Assembly (NCBI RefSeq): GCF_029227915.1 | Contig: NC_079885.1 | Location: 20,781,001-20,845,000, forward strand | Origin: Hydractinia symbiolongicarpus | Taxonomy: Eukaryota; Cnidaria; Hydrozoa; Anthoathecata; Hydractiniidae | DNA length: 64,000 nucleotides | Reading direction: 5' to 3' | In this document: in pieces, positions 36,701 to 47,244 of the stretch | Numbering within the stretch: position 1 is the first letter of the stretch | How the letters are laid out: each line of letters opens with the position of its first letter | Position numbers and translations under genes: made by a program | The notes under the pieces: generated by a model | What the model saw: only the letters and a program-made list of their open reading frames with translations | Told to the model about the DNA's origin: nothing | Databases searched by the model: none

Positions 36701-38427
36701 GAAGTATATGCCGAACACAAGAATGTAATTTTGGAAATTTAATAGCTGATGCGATTGTTAAAATGGCGCAACAACATCCTGACGAAACAAAATGGGCGAC
36801 AGTTTCACTTGGAATGTGGAACGGTGGTGGAATTCGATCCTCTATTGATAAAAATTTGACTGGTAAATCACTCTTGGGTTTTTTTCGAAATTATCATTCC
36901 ATTTTAGGCCCTCAGGTTCGTTTCCAGGGGTATTTTTCTTTTTTGATAATGGACGCTGAAATAAAAAGATTATTATTTTACTAGCTGTTGAAACGTCGGG
37001 TTAAGCTACAAGTAAATGTGTTACCCAGCGTTAAACACCCAATGAAGCGAATAATAAGAACCGTAAACTGTGCCACACATTCAAGTTCTAGTACAATTAT
37101 GCAGTATTTCGTAAATATTGCTTTTCTTAAGAAACAATTTCAGCAGAAGAATTACTTAAAGTGCTGCCGTTCGGAAACACAGCAGATATCGTAGAAATCA
37201 AAGGCGTGGATCTTTTAAAAGCATTTGAACACAGCGTATCCAGTCTACCCAAATGGGAAGGACGTTTCCTGCAAGTATCAGGTAAATTTTTGCACAAGCT
37301 TCCTACAACCTCGTTTCCAGGTTGGAATTTTGGGTTCTTTTGTAGTTACTCAGGGGAGAAATGGACACTATATAAAACATCAAATGTTTTTACAGGTTTT
37401 CGGTTAAAGTATAACCTTGGAAAAAAAGTTGGCGAAAGATTGATTGAAGCCAAAGCTCTCTGTACAAAATGTCGAGTTCCACGTTACGAAATTATAAAGA
37501 AGGAACAAGTCTACAAGGTGAATGTGGTTTATACTAGCTTTTTCGTATCATTTTCCGCATTGTTTTGGAGAAATTCTAATTACATCTCGTGATTGTGTGT
37601 TGTTATATCGCTACTGTCTGATGGTGTGAAAGTTGGGGTACTAACACCTACGCCTATTTTCCCGCCGACATTAATACATTAAATTTCCGCGCGAGTTTTA
37701 TTTTCGCGCAGGAGATGTGTCCAAATACACAATACTGTACGGAGCAAGCTAAATTTTGCGCAGTGCGAGGAAATTCTATTGCAAATGGTGATGGAATCCC
37801 CGAACTCTCCCTCTTTCTACTTTCTAAGCGTGTATCCTTTACCTTTGACTAATTCTTAATTTAGCGCCTAAGATATTTAAAAATTGCATATCTAAATGGG
37901 TACCTACTTCATAATTGTGATGCTTTATAACATATTAGTTAAAATATCTTCTCTTCCTTTAGTTTAGTTAGTATAAACAGATCTGCAAACACACAATTTG
38001 AATATGTTGACTTACCTGTGTATGATAGTGGCAAATTGTAATTTCAAAGAAAGGGCGGGAAAAATTGGCGCGATTAAAGCATTCGCGCAAAAGCTATAAA
38101 GCGAAACCAATATGCAAGCAAGTTGCAGATACAACTCCCAAACAATTATAATTTCATCCGTGATGTTTGTTATCCTCGCAGGTAGTGACATCAAATTACA
38201 TACTCGGCGGTGGAGATCAGTACACCATGTTGTCCAAAATACTGAAGCGTCATCCTGGTGAAACAGCTTACAGCTATCTGTATCAATATGTAAAACAGGA
38301 GAGTCCTGTAGCACCTGCGGTAGAGGGCAGGATAGTTTTTGTAACAAGCACAGGGCTGGTGAGAACTTGGAATGTCATTTGTGTTACACTCTCCTTCGCA
38401 ATATTTTCACTGTCTGTTTATATATAA
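30738..38427 (+). CDS. NT5E: Ecto-5'-nucleotidase (CD73-like), eight exons, complete
   Basis: The enzyme hydrolyses extracellular AMP and other nucleoside monophosphates to nucleosides. Exons: 30738-31058, 32086-32291, 33792-33994, 35414-35670, 36661-36862, 37144-37281, 37396-37517, 38182-38427; all phases join and give 564 residues, close to human CD73 (574). A signal peptide (MSFRLIFLFACLSYTWC) is followed by the metallophosphoesterase motifs HTNDVHAH, GGDQFQG, GNHEFDNG, LGHAG and GGHSNTFLY. The C-terminal domain keeps the substrate-site motifs CRTQECNFGN, WNGGGIRSSID, VLPFGNTAD and NYILGGGDQY. Of the two aromatics known to sandwich the base in human CD73, the first stays Phe and the second is Tyr. 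The last exon ends in a hydrophobic tail (ICVTLSFAIFSLSVYI) after small residues, as expected for GPI anchoring. Intron 2 uses a GC donor (TG|GCAAGT). An acceptor-like TTTATTCAG lies 15 bases before the ATG. Confidence 0.95.
32425..32690. repeat. GGGAATTAATTTTCGCGA-type inverted repeat element, copy in NT5E intron 2
   Basis: The left end has GCGAGAACTAATTTTCGCG and the right end has AATTCGCGAAAAATATTTCC, roughly complementary ends of a non-coding element. Similar ends occur at 38580-38710 and 41277-41605. It is a MITE-like family with degenerate termini. Confidence 0.6.
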
Positions 38428-38574
38428 ACATTTTCTGTATATAGCGATTACCGTATCTTCTTTAGTGGGCGCCGAAGTTTATTTCACGAATAGTGTGGCG
38501 TTTATTTGAGGACGTTGTTTTTCTGAAAAAAACAAAACTGCGAATTGTGGATTTTTTTATAATTTTTTAAATAA

Positions 38575-38712
38575 TTTTCACGGGAACTAATTTTCGTGTA
38601 ATTAACGAAAACTCGCCAAATTCGCGAAAATTAATTCCGTTAAGGTACTAATTCGAGCAGATATAACTCACGTGTAATATTAACCCTGCTTTGACCTTTT
38701 TTTAGAAATATG
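38575..38712. repeat. TTTTCGCGA-type element fragment
   Basis: Contains ACTCGCCAAATTCGCGAAAA, then ACTCACGTGTAATATTAACC, both shared with the copy at 41530-41605. It lies just past the NT5E stop and could contribute to its 3' end. Confidence 0.65.
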
Positions 38713-39350
38713 TATAGATATTCAAACTTTGTATTAAATTTTATACGACAAACTTGGACCGTTTATTTTACTGACTGTAGATGAGAATATTTTTAAGAGA
38801 TTCGATTACCATTTTTTTGTTGTTTATTGACTTTTTAGCTTGTCCATGGAAAAAAATTACTTTTTTCATATCCGTTTTGCTATAAATAAAAACGAGGCCG
38901 TAGTTTTAAAACGAGGCAAGTGTTGAGAATTCTGTAAACGCTTGTAGTCAAACAGTACCCCGTGCTTCAAATTTAAGTTGAATTTAGAATTATTTATGGA
39001 CGGTTCAGTTGATGTTTTTTTCAGGCTTTTTAAGTTGTTTTAGTGTTAAAACAAGTTATTTTGAGCTAATAATGCCAAGTATCAAATGGTAGATTTCCTC
39101 TTCTAAACATACACCAGTTTTGTAGCTAGTTGTGGCTGTACATTACTGAGATCCTTATCTACCATTTAATGTTGAACAGTAGAATAAGATTTCTTATATT
39201 TCTTATACGCAGTAAAACTGTGACTACTGCGCAGTGGACGAGTTTTCACTGAACAGTAGTCAATGTTGTAAAACTCTCTTTACTGCGCAGTAAGCATAAA
39301 AAACAATGGAATAGTAAGTCCACTGCGCGTTAGAAATATACATATATATC

Positions 39351-39492
39351 GTAAGCCCGTGGAAAATCCACGGGTTCGCCCGTCCTTTTTTATACCGCAT
39401 TGCGTGCTTCTCCCTAATGCGCAGCTAAGCTACCATTTTTGCATGACAGACAGACAGATAGACAGACAGACGTATACGGGTATTATAATATA
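39351..39492 (+). mobile_element. CCCGTGG hairpin element, copy 1
   Basis: Begins AAGCCCGTGGAAAATCCACG, a 7-bp-arm hairpin, continues GGGTTCGCCCGTCC, passes through a GACA tetranucleotide run and ends CGTATACGGGTATTATAATA. The same order occurs directly downstream and again at 41122. No coding capacity. Confidence 0.8.
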
Positions 39493-39690
39493 GACTAGTC
39501 GTTAGCCCGTGAAAAAATCCACGGGGTCGCCCGTCCTTTAAATTAACCCGTTGCAACAAAGTGGACAGAAATACATCACATTTGGTATTGATGCGCATTT
39601 TAAAAATTTTGTGTTTCCGTTACGGGACACAGCTTTCGCGGACACACAGACAGACAGACGGAATACGGCTATTATTATAGAGATATATAT
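39493..39690 (+). mobile_element. CCCGTGG hairpin element, copy 2 (tandem)
   Basis: Starts TAGTCGTTAGCCCGTG immediately after copy 1 and ends with a CAGACAGACAGACGG run and ATACGGCTATTATTATAGAG. The hairpin, GACA run and TA-rich end are in the same order as in copy 1. Confidence 0.8.
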
Positions 39691-39829
39691 GCCTAATGTG
39701 CAATAAAACATGTAACACTGCGAAGAAGAATCGCGACTACTGCGCAAAAGACAAATTTCTGCTGCGCAGTACATATATTTCTACGTAGTAGAATTGTTTT
39801 TACTGCACAACAGTGATCTATTTCTGCTG

Positions 39830-41050
39830 TTCGACAATAGTGGCAGTTATGGCTCACCATAGTGGACATCTCCAGATTTACCAGTCATTTACTTACAATT
39901 TTTGCATAAACTCTTTTTTTTGTAAGCATACACGTAAATTGGACGTAATCTCGAGATGCCTAAATTTTCTTCAATTTGAGCCTGAAATCAAATTACATGT
40001 CGGGTGACAGGGCAATTTGCCTCCTGGATAATTTCGCCCGTGAGTGTCCTACACTACTACTGGAAAACTGTCCCGGACAGTTTAAATGTAGGATAACTCC
40101 CTGCCCTTGATAAATGCACCCTAAAACTTCTCGATAGTTTCCAGAGCGACAGGATAGCGGGTAAAATTACATGGATGTAGACCTATTTCATGTGCATGCT
40201 GGATAATAAATACGGTCAAACCTGCCCCAAGACGTTACTGCGAAACAGCGGACATTATGGCTACACCTTTGTAAAAATCTCCATACCTTCTGTACAGTAG
40301 ACACAATTTATGTCCCGCAGACATTTACAGACCTATCGATGTCAAACAAGCTTCCAGAGGAGATTTTTGAAATCTTATTTTCTAAAATGCCAAAAGAATG
40401 ATTTCTTCCGCCGTATTTTCTGTAACTTTAAACCAGACTAGAGTGTTTCAGGGTAAAACTTCCTCCTTCTCCTGGGTTGATGGTATTTTTTTTTTCTTTC
40501 TGCTTATCAAGTATAGCATACGGAATAACAACACACGGATCTTCGTGTTAATTTTTACAAAAATTCTAGTTGTACTTATTCCAGCGTTTGGACGATTACC
40601 AAGGTTCTTCCCTTTAAAATTTCCCAAATTCCCTTTTATCGAACTTGTGGTTTATCTAACAAACTAAAATTAATTGACTCTTCTTAAATGATTTGTAGGT
40701 TAAATATAATCCAACGTAATAAAATGTGTATATTTGTAAGAGAGCATAAAAACTTCTGTTATGATATTGAATTCAAACAAAAAATTTAAGATAAAAGCTA
40801 GAAAAGATGGATTCAAAACGGGACAAACAGATAATACTTGAACATCAAAATATAACACGTCAGAAAACAAAATGTAAAATCACTTCATCAATGTCATCAC
40901 CGTTTTTAATTTTTCACCATAAACATCAACAAAAATTGCTGCAAAGCTTAAAAGCGATGTCCTTGGTGAAAAAAATATTGCATCGTATCTCCTTTTCTGA
41001 GAATCTGAAGTCAATTTACGTCATATTTCAAAATGATGGAAAAGAGAGAA
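39830..41050. other. Intergenic between NT5E and RAB5IF
   Basis: The two genes converge here. Frames at 40398-40667 and 40807-41082 have no motif, and the latter overlaps the last RAB5IF exon on the other strand. A transcription end for each gene must lie in this stretch, but no clear signal can be assigned. Confidence 0.5.
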
Positions 41051-41053
41051 CGT

Positions 41054-42850
41054 TCAACCATGTAAGCCTGTGTATATCATGATCCAACATACCTGAAATA
41101 AAAAACACGGATTTAAAAATAACTAGTCGTTAGCCCGTGGAAAAATCCACGGGTTCGCCCGTCGCAGCTAAGCTACCATTTTGCGTGACAGACAGACGGA
41201 CGGACAGACGTATACGGGCATTATAATATAGATACCTAAGTAATCTAATTGTCGTTAAAATTTTTCAGATTTTTTTTTTTTTGCGAGAACTGATTTTTGC
41301 CAAGCTGGAAAATCCTATTATTTCGCAAGTAAATTTTCGCAAATTTCGCAAAAAAGGGATTCGATGGCATTTTGTTTCTCTATTGATACAGTTTTTATGT
41401 AGAAGACATGAAATAAAGCTGCTGTAGTTGAAATTTACATGTAGGTCCAGGTAAATCAGAAGAAAAAAAAAGTGCAAATAAAGGAGATAAAAGTATATTT
41501 TCCACATTTCGATTGAAAAGCGAAATTGACAAAGACTCGCCAAATTCGCGAAAATTAATTCCCGCCAAATTCGACCAGATATGACTCACGTGTAATATTA
41601 ACCCTACTTAGAGTCGTGTGAGTTCTGTAAGAGAGGGGGGGGTGGTTTTATTTTCTTTACTCCCTAACCTTGGTAATGGCGAAGTGAAAATTGTAACAAC
41701 AAATGTTCTCATCTTACTAAGAAAACAGCGAAAGCAGTAAATAATCCTTCTTTAAGAATTTCTTGTATTCCTCCATAATCATCCTCGTCAATTTTTTGAA
41801 ATTTTGAGATGTAAATATAAACTATCGCGCAATTGATTGCAAAGAATCTAAAAAAAAGAGATGCATCAATTTCGACCTTGCCTAAAAAAAACTTTTTATT
41901 ACAAGGTGAATCGAATGGAGTGATATAGTACGCGTCAGTGTCTTATAGATGAGAAAAAAAAGAGCCTGAAAGTTTAAGCTACACTGAAGATAGAATGATT
42001 ATGTACACCACAATACCTAAATTAAAGTTTAAAATATGAAACAACTTCAAAAATTGTCTAGGAATGTTTTTGTTTTTTTTGAAAAATCTTGATTGGTTTT
42101 TAAGATTTTTATTTTTGGACATCACAAACTAGCTCTCAGTGAGGCGTTGTATTTCATTGTGTTGACAATTTATAATGGCTAAAAATTTCTTCGAACCTTT
42201 AGTTTGGCCTTTTGAAATACTTTTGAAATACAAATACAAGAATCAGAGTTAGCTGATCTCATAATCATAATTAGCGAAACCTTTAAGAATTATATATGGA
42301 GAAGCAAGTAAGATTTTTTCGCGAGAGAAAAGTATTAGGGAATATCAAACTCTCACGTTTAATACCAAAACCAGAAAAAAATATCATTAAACAGCGGTAG
42401 AAATTCAAAGCAGTTGATGTAGAGATATTTAATAAATAAAAGTAAGTCTAAACTTACAAGCCTAATCCCAAAATGCCTTGCAGAGGTATCAGTCCCCATG
42501 CGATTCCATTGATTACTGCAAACACTTGTCTCATCCAATAAATAACGTCTAATAGATCGTCCTAAAAAAAAAGAAGAAATATTTTGGTTTAAATTCCAGA
42601 AAGTGATTTTTAATGATCTCTTAAGCAACTATATAGGCTTTTCATGACTAGTTGTGAAAGTAGCAAAAAATTGCCTATGATTTCCTGTACTATAAAAAAC
42701 TTACCACAGTAAACACATAAAATGAAAATACAAAGAAGTTACCTTTTCATCCCAGGCAGCATCAATTGTGAGTGATTTTTTAAACAAATCGGCAACATTA
42801 CTCTTTGCAGGAATGATTTGTGAATTTGTACCACCTTTGCGTTTACTCAT
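41054..42850 (-). CDS. RAB5IF: RAB5IF / RCAF1 (C20orf24 homologue), four exons, complete
   Basis: Exons on the minus strand: 42850-42743, 42561-42458, 41847-41718, 41092-41054; phases join and give 126 residues (the human protein is about 129). The protein starts MSKRKGGTNSQIIPAKSN and carries the family core DAAWDEKDDLLDVIYWMRQV. Three hydrophobic segments follow: around AVINGIAWGLIPLQGILGL, LFFAINCAIVYIYI and FTAFAVFLVCWIMIYTGLHG. Between the last two lies KIDEDDYGGIQEILKEG, which matches the family's IDEEEYGG loop. The human protein is a small multipass membrane protein reported both as respirasome assembly factor RCAF1 and as OPTI, part of the ER GEL translocon complex. The last exon encodes only 12 residues plus stop, yet VCWIMIYTGLHG aligns well with the human end. 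An acceptor-like CTTTAATATAG lies 16 bases before the ATG. It lies 960 bp downstream of NDUFAF6 on the same strand. Confidence 0.92.
41122..41232 (+). mobile_element. CCCGTGG hairpin element, copy 3
   Basis: TAGTCGTTAGCCCGTGG, the hairpin CCCGTGG-AAAAAT-CCACGGG, then GACAGACGG repeats and GTATACGGGCATTATAATAT. It lies in RAB5IF intron 3, about 30 bases from the terminal exon. Confidence 0.85.
41277..41605. repeat. TTTTCGCGA-type inverted repeat element
   Basis: The left side has TTGCGAGAACTGATTTTTGC and the right side GCGAAAATTAATTCCCGCC, degenerate inverted ends. Shares ACTCACGTGTAATATTAACC with the 38.6 kb copy. It sits in RAB5IF intron 3. Confidence 0.6.
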
Positions 42851-43442
42851 AATATAATAGTAACTATATTAAAGAAAAAAAAACAAAATAAGATAAAAAA
42901 TGTACAATATGTGACCGCAAATGTCAGTTCTCACTTAAACATTTCAGAACTAAAGCTTACGAAAACTGCAAATTTGCAAATACTAACTTTGCATTTTTTT
43001 CTTTCAAATTCATTCTCTCCCTCAACGATAGTATTACCAAAATACAAATCAACGCAGAGAAGAATTAAAATTTCAAAGGGGATAAGTCTTCATTCTGCTT
43101 ACCTTACTTACGAGCAATATGTTGCCAGAAATATGTCATGACAAAAAATGCAGAAAAGTTTTGATAAGTGTGGGAAAAACCACATGTCAGTGTAAAACAT
43201 GTTTTCAGGTGTGCAAAGTGCCTTTAAATAAACTTCAGTATTTTAATATTTAAGCAGGCCTATCAATAAGGGGAGAGCAATTGCTCTTGTTAACGCAAAA
43301 GCTCGCCCAATTCTGAGAAATGAGAAACTAGCTGAGCCATTAATTGCTCCCCAAATTCCAAAAAAAGTTTTTCTAGCTAAGCAATATCAATTCATCTCAC
43401 ATGGAAATCAATGTTTTCTTTCTTCTTATTTATAGTAAAAAA

Positions 43443-43463
43443 ATATATATATATATATATATA
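43443..43463. repeat. AT microsatellite
   Basis: About ten AT units, between RAB5IF and NDUFAF6. Confidence 0.95.
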
Positions 43464-43809
43464 AAAGATAAAATAAAATAAATAAAAATGACTTTCTGAT
43501 AAAATATGCATTTATAATCTTATTCTATTTATTCAGATTGCTTGCCCAGTTTAAATTATTTTAACCTTGGGGGAGCGATTTATTACTCTGGTGTTATTTT
43601 CTTATTGATAGGCCTGTTTAAGGGTGTTTCTTTTGTGTGTGTGATTCGGAAAATCCTAAAGAAACTGTAGGGCAACTTTGTATAAAACTTGTGTAGGAGA
43701 TAATTATATCCATTAAGAAGAATATTCTTTCAATATCTGACTACATGTAATGGACATACAAAAATATCAAAAAAAAACTAAAAAACATACAGCAATAAAA
43801 ATCATAACT

Positions 43810-44715
43810 TTATTTACGATGAAAAAGTAGTTTGAAAGGAAGAGTCCAGTCTTTCTGATTTAATTTTGAATCAAAAATATTAAAATCAATGCGTTGAAGA
43901 TGCTTCAAAAAAGATTCTATAGGAACAGTTTGAAGAAATAATTTCTTCAAATCCTTCTCTAGACTGTGTTTCATTGTTTTCACATGTTGCAAATTAATAT
44001 TTGCTTGACTAGCAACATCAAAAATGATTTCCTTTATGCCATCTTTGCTTCTGTTTCTTAAAATGTCTTCCTGTGAAACGCTATGCTTCACACAGAGTTC
44101 AGTAGGGAGCAGCACTTTACGTTGTGTCATGAAATATGGAACACCTCGAATTAACGCAACTAATGAAGATGCCTTTCCAATATGACTACTAGCGTTTAAA
44201 GCATCTAGACTATCATTACAGGTGGACTCTAACAATAAATCAAATATAGGACTGACAGAATATTCTCCATAATCTTCCACATCCGCAATGCTCATAAAAG
44301 GTCTTTGATGTATGTGACGTTCTCTGATGCTAATCAACTTATCAAAATGCTTTTTTGATAACATTTTTTGCTCTAGCGAAAGAGCTAACGATATCATTAC
44401 TGGGTGTGATGGTGGACGACCTTTAAAAGTTTCATCAATGCTTTTTTTCCAAAATTCTAATCTCATTTCAGCTGTACGTGTTTCACTTGTTGAATCAACA
44501 ATTTGAGAAAGTTCCACATTAAAAGCTCTGACTACCATTCCAATATTACGAGGCTCACCTGACAATAAGAGAAGACACAAGTAATTCTCAAAGTCTCGTG
44601 TCCGTACCAATTGTCTACAATACTCAAAATTATTCTTTTGTGGTGGTGGTGCTGCAAATCTCCTGTTTGCAAACCACAGAACAGTTTGGATTCTTCTTTT
44701 CAGTAGAAGTTTCAT
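43810..44715 (-). CDS. NDUFAF6: NDUFAF6, mitochondrial complex I assembly factor, intronless
   Basis: A 301-residue member of the squalene/phytoene synthase fold family that acts in mitochondria in early assembly of complex I (maturation of the ND1 module in other animals). The start is a true ATG. The N-terminus (MKLLLKRRIQTVLWFANRRF) is basic and lacks acidic residues, as in a mitochondrial targeting peptide. Family landmarks are YCRQLVRTRDFENYLC near the start, RLEFWKKSID, HPVMISLAL, SIADVEDYGEYS, ASSHIGKASSLVALIRGVPY, VLLPTELCVKHSVSQEDIL, IIFDVASQANINLQHVK and FLKHLQRIDFNIFD at the end. The catalytic DXXXD pairs of true prenyl synthases are degenerate (DVEDY only), as in the family, so no synthase activity is expected. 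Its length is slightly below human NDUFAF6 (333). The stop codon lies inside AAATAAAG, which may double as the polyadenylation signal. Confidence 0.95.
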   Translation of the reverse strand: MKLLLKRRIQTVLWFANRRFAAPPPQKNNFEYCRQLVRTRDFENYLCLLLLSGEPRNIGMVVRAFNVELSQIVDSTSETRTAEMRLEFWKKSIDETFKGRPPSHPVMISLALSLEQKMLSKKHFDKLISIRERHIHQRPFMSIADVEDYGEYSVSPIFDLLLESTCNDSLDALNASSHIGKASSLVALIRGVPYFMTQRKVLLPTELCVKHSVSQEDILRNRSKDGIKEIIFDVASQANINLQHVKTMKHSLEKDLKKLFLQTVPIESFLKHLQRIDFNIFDSKLNQKDWTLPFKLLFHRK

Positions 44716-45275
44716 ATTTTATAAAATATATATTCCTATATTTTCTATGGAGTTCAAAATTTTGAAAATGTGTTGCAGAAAACGTAGTCCTCCATGTGTG
44801 TACACATCACAAGTTGTATGCAAAATATTGAAGGCCAAATTGACAAGTTACTTGATATTCATCCTTAGATCTAATACCAGGGTGTAATCATCGTTCTCAG
44901 TAGCTTTGGGGTATTTTAGGGTGCAGGTAAAGGAAGGGGGCGTTTAAAAAAATTTTGAATTTTTTTCTTTAACCTTTTTAACAAAATATAATTTAATTCA
45001 AAATTCTTGCAAAAATTGTCCTTTTTTTCTAAGGTTTTTCTGATTGTCAAAAGTAAATTTTATTCTAGAACCTAACCCTCACTAGCTAACCTTTGTCTCC
45101 AGGGGTTTTCTATGTTTATGTAACTTCCAGACATTTCTTCAACATAGGCCACTATAAAAAATATATATCTTATGTTTGAGTACTCTGTTCAACTTGTTTA
45201 GTATACAAGAAATCTTGGATCAGTAAGTTTGAAATAACCTCACAAAAAATAATCCATGAATATATTTTAATGCCA
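44716..45275. other. Upstream region of NDUFAF6
   Basis: No gene on either strand. A CCAGGGGTTTTC-type repeat fragment lies near 45100. Promoter elements of NDUFAF6 should be here, but no TATA-like motif is clear at the expected distance. Confidence 0.5.
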
Positions 45276-45277
45276 TG

Positions 45278-45964
45278 AGTAAGTAAAGTAAAGTAAGTAA
45301 GTAAGTAAACATTTATTTACCTAAGAAATGACAATTTACATTACTAAAAGAATAAATTAGCAATTAGGAAGGAGACTTTCCCGATAGCCAAGGCTAAACA
45401 AAGGAGAAAGCCACCAAGAAAAATGTGAAATATTTTCATATGTCAGTAAATACTGTAAGTTTAAAGATTAAAAAAAAGATTAAAATGAAAAAGCATTATT
45501 GATTATAATTAGTATAAATGAAAATTCAGTACAATATAGTCAAATAGAAAAATGTAATGAAACAAAATAATGAAGAGGAAAGCTAGTTTTTTTTTTTTGT
45601 TTGAACTGGACTGAATTTTAAAAAATGTACAAAACTTACTTTAAAGAATTCACCAAGTTATGTTACATTAGAGAGAATATTATTAAAAGTAATAAAATTA
45701 TTTATATATTATATAAAAACGAGTTAAAAAATTTTCGTGAAGATGATGTAGACTAAAAAGATTCGAGAAGGAGATAGCTGCGAGAACGAAAAAGAGAGGA
45801 CTGTTGGGGACTTGATGCCTAATGTGTGCCAGCTATTAGAACAAACAAACAACAAAAATAAATATTAAAACAACAAACAATATACAACAATATATACAAC
45901 AAACAATAGTTGATGTATTGACTCATGTAGAAACTTGTAGCTAGGGATTTGATTGTGCTTAATT
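45278..45964 (-). mobile_element. LINE 3' end, copy A, carrying a nested insertion
   Basis: The sequence from the GTAA run (TTAC tail on the element's strand) through AACATTTATTTACCTAAG to AAGAGGAAAGCTAG (45586), and from TTGATGTATTGACTCATG (45910) to GTGCTTAATT (45964), is nearly identical to the 3' end of the LINE at 48619-49820. Copy A is truncated just inside the last codons of the reverse-transcriptase frame. A possible GAGTAA target duplication (45277 and 45968) is weak because the tail itself is GTAA. Confidence 0.85.
45589..45906 (-). mobile_element. T-headed insert within LINE copy A
   Basis: Copy B of the LINE is continuous across this point, so the 318 bp is an insertion. It starts with a T run (an A tail on the minus strand) and is bounded by TAGTT on both sides (45584-45588 and 45907-45911). 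That is the layout of a short retroposon. No tRNA-like promoter is obvious. Confidence 0.75.
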
Positions 45965-46755
45965 AAAGAGTAAACGCCTGTGGTGTTTATCACATTTTTT
46001 CCCCGATAGAATACTTTACAACAGTGGGGGAATGCTCTGATTTAATTGAAATTTTCAAAACACATTTACAAATCTTTTAAGATTTTATATTTAAACCCCA
46101 GTTAAACATGACCACTCAAAGCGAAAAGATTTTGGTATATATTGCGATCAAGCCTTGTGGGCAAATACAATTAAAAAAGTACCACTCCAGTTAATTAGTA
46201 AACATAGAAAGGAAGCAATCAGAGCTTAAGAACATAAAAACCACCACAAAACTCCGGTTGCCATCTTGAAATAAACCACTCGACGTTTATCTAGAGACTC
46301 CAAAAGGTGGCTCCGACTCCATTTAGCACCGGGCTAAGTGGACCCGACACATGACGTACAACATAAAGTAACACTGCTTTATATGCCTATCGACACAAAA
46401 AGTCCGACGCTCGTTCATTGAATTACTCCAACCAAGTTAACTCGACACATCAAAACCCTCTCTGACATCCTCATAACACAAGCATATTTCCCTGTAGATA
46501 AGCCATAACCAACATAATATCGCATAATAATCCATATTACCCTTCAAATACTCTCTATCGCTACATAATAAATACACATTATCCTGTAGATATAGTCGAT
46601 CGCAGAGCCTGACCGACGCTGGCTACGCCCCTGCAGTAATTGAACAGATATTTCGACGAAATGCCCTCCTGTAAAAGGACATATTGCCTATTGTAAGCTA
46701 ACTAGAGAGAAGCATTTGTACTATACATTGAACAGACTGTAGTATTCTGTATTCA

Positions 46756-46812
46756 TCCGTCCGTCCGTCCGTCCGTCCGTCTGTCTGTCTGTCTTTCCAC
46801 TGGCTAACGACG
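46756..46812 (-). repeat. CCGT/CTGT microsatellite with CCCGTGG-type element end
   Basis: CCGT units change to CTGT units, followed by CTTTCCACTGGCTAACGACG. The reverse complement of this resembles the start of the CCCGTGG hairpin elements plus their GACA run, so this is probably a fourth, diverged copy. Confidence 0.6.
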
Positions 46813-47244
46813 AGTTTTAGACAATTATCCTCCCGCCAAAAGACATATTGAAAGTCCTAAAGCACGCCAATCAAGAAATGACTTTATAATATAAACAAAC
46901 ACTTATGTTGAATACACATCCATACATAAATATAAACAGTATTCTGTACAAATAACCTCCCACGAATTAACACATTAAAAGTCTTACGCTAGACCAATCT
47001 GAGAAAAGACGTTATACTATACACTGAACAGGCAGTAGTGCTCTATACCCATCGATACACCTATAGAAACGATGTCTTGGACAAATATTCTCTCGTGAAT
47101 GGCATGTTAGAAGTCCTGAAGCAGACCAATTAAAGGAAAGACTTCTCACTTTATTTAATCAAGCAGTGAGGTTGACACCATCTATGCACTAATAGAACAA
47201 TATCCTGGACAAATACTTTCTCGCAAATTGAGAGAGTACAAGTC

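Larger units (their letters stand above)
39215..39830. repeat. TACTGCGCAGTA-rich repeat split by two hairpin elements
   Basis: The palindrome TACTGCGCAGTA and close variants recur on both sides (39230, 39282, 39325 and 39740, 39765, 39800). The middle (39351-39690) is occupied by two CCCGTGG hairpin elements. Short TATATAT runs border the inner pair and may be the insertion site. Confidence 0.6.

Noticed and set aside
37518-38181. A ninth NT5E exon inside the last intron
   Set aside because: Exon 7 joins exon 8 in phase and the alignment to human CD73 has no gap there.
38341-38427. A donor site at 38358 (CTGGTGAGA) ending NT5E exon 8
   Set aside because: The frame continues into a hydrophobic tail and stop that fit a GPI-anchor signal, so no further exon is needed.
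41395-41430. Alternative last RAB5IF exon (QLYFMSST)
   Set aside because: In phase after a decent acceptor, but it has no similarity to the family end, whereas 41092-41054 encodes VCWIMIYTGLHG, which does.
46756-46800. CRISPR-like array
   Set aside because: The repeat is a 4-bp microsatellite with no spacers; the genome is eukaryotic.
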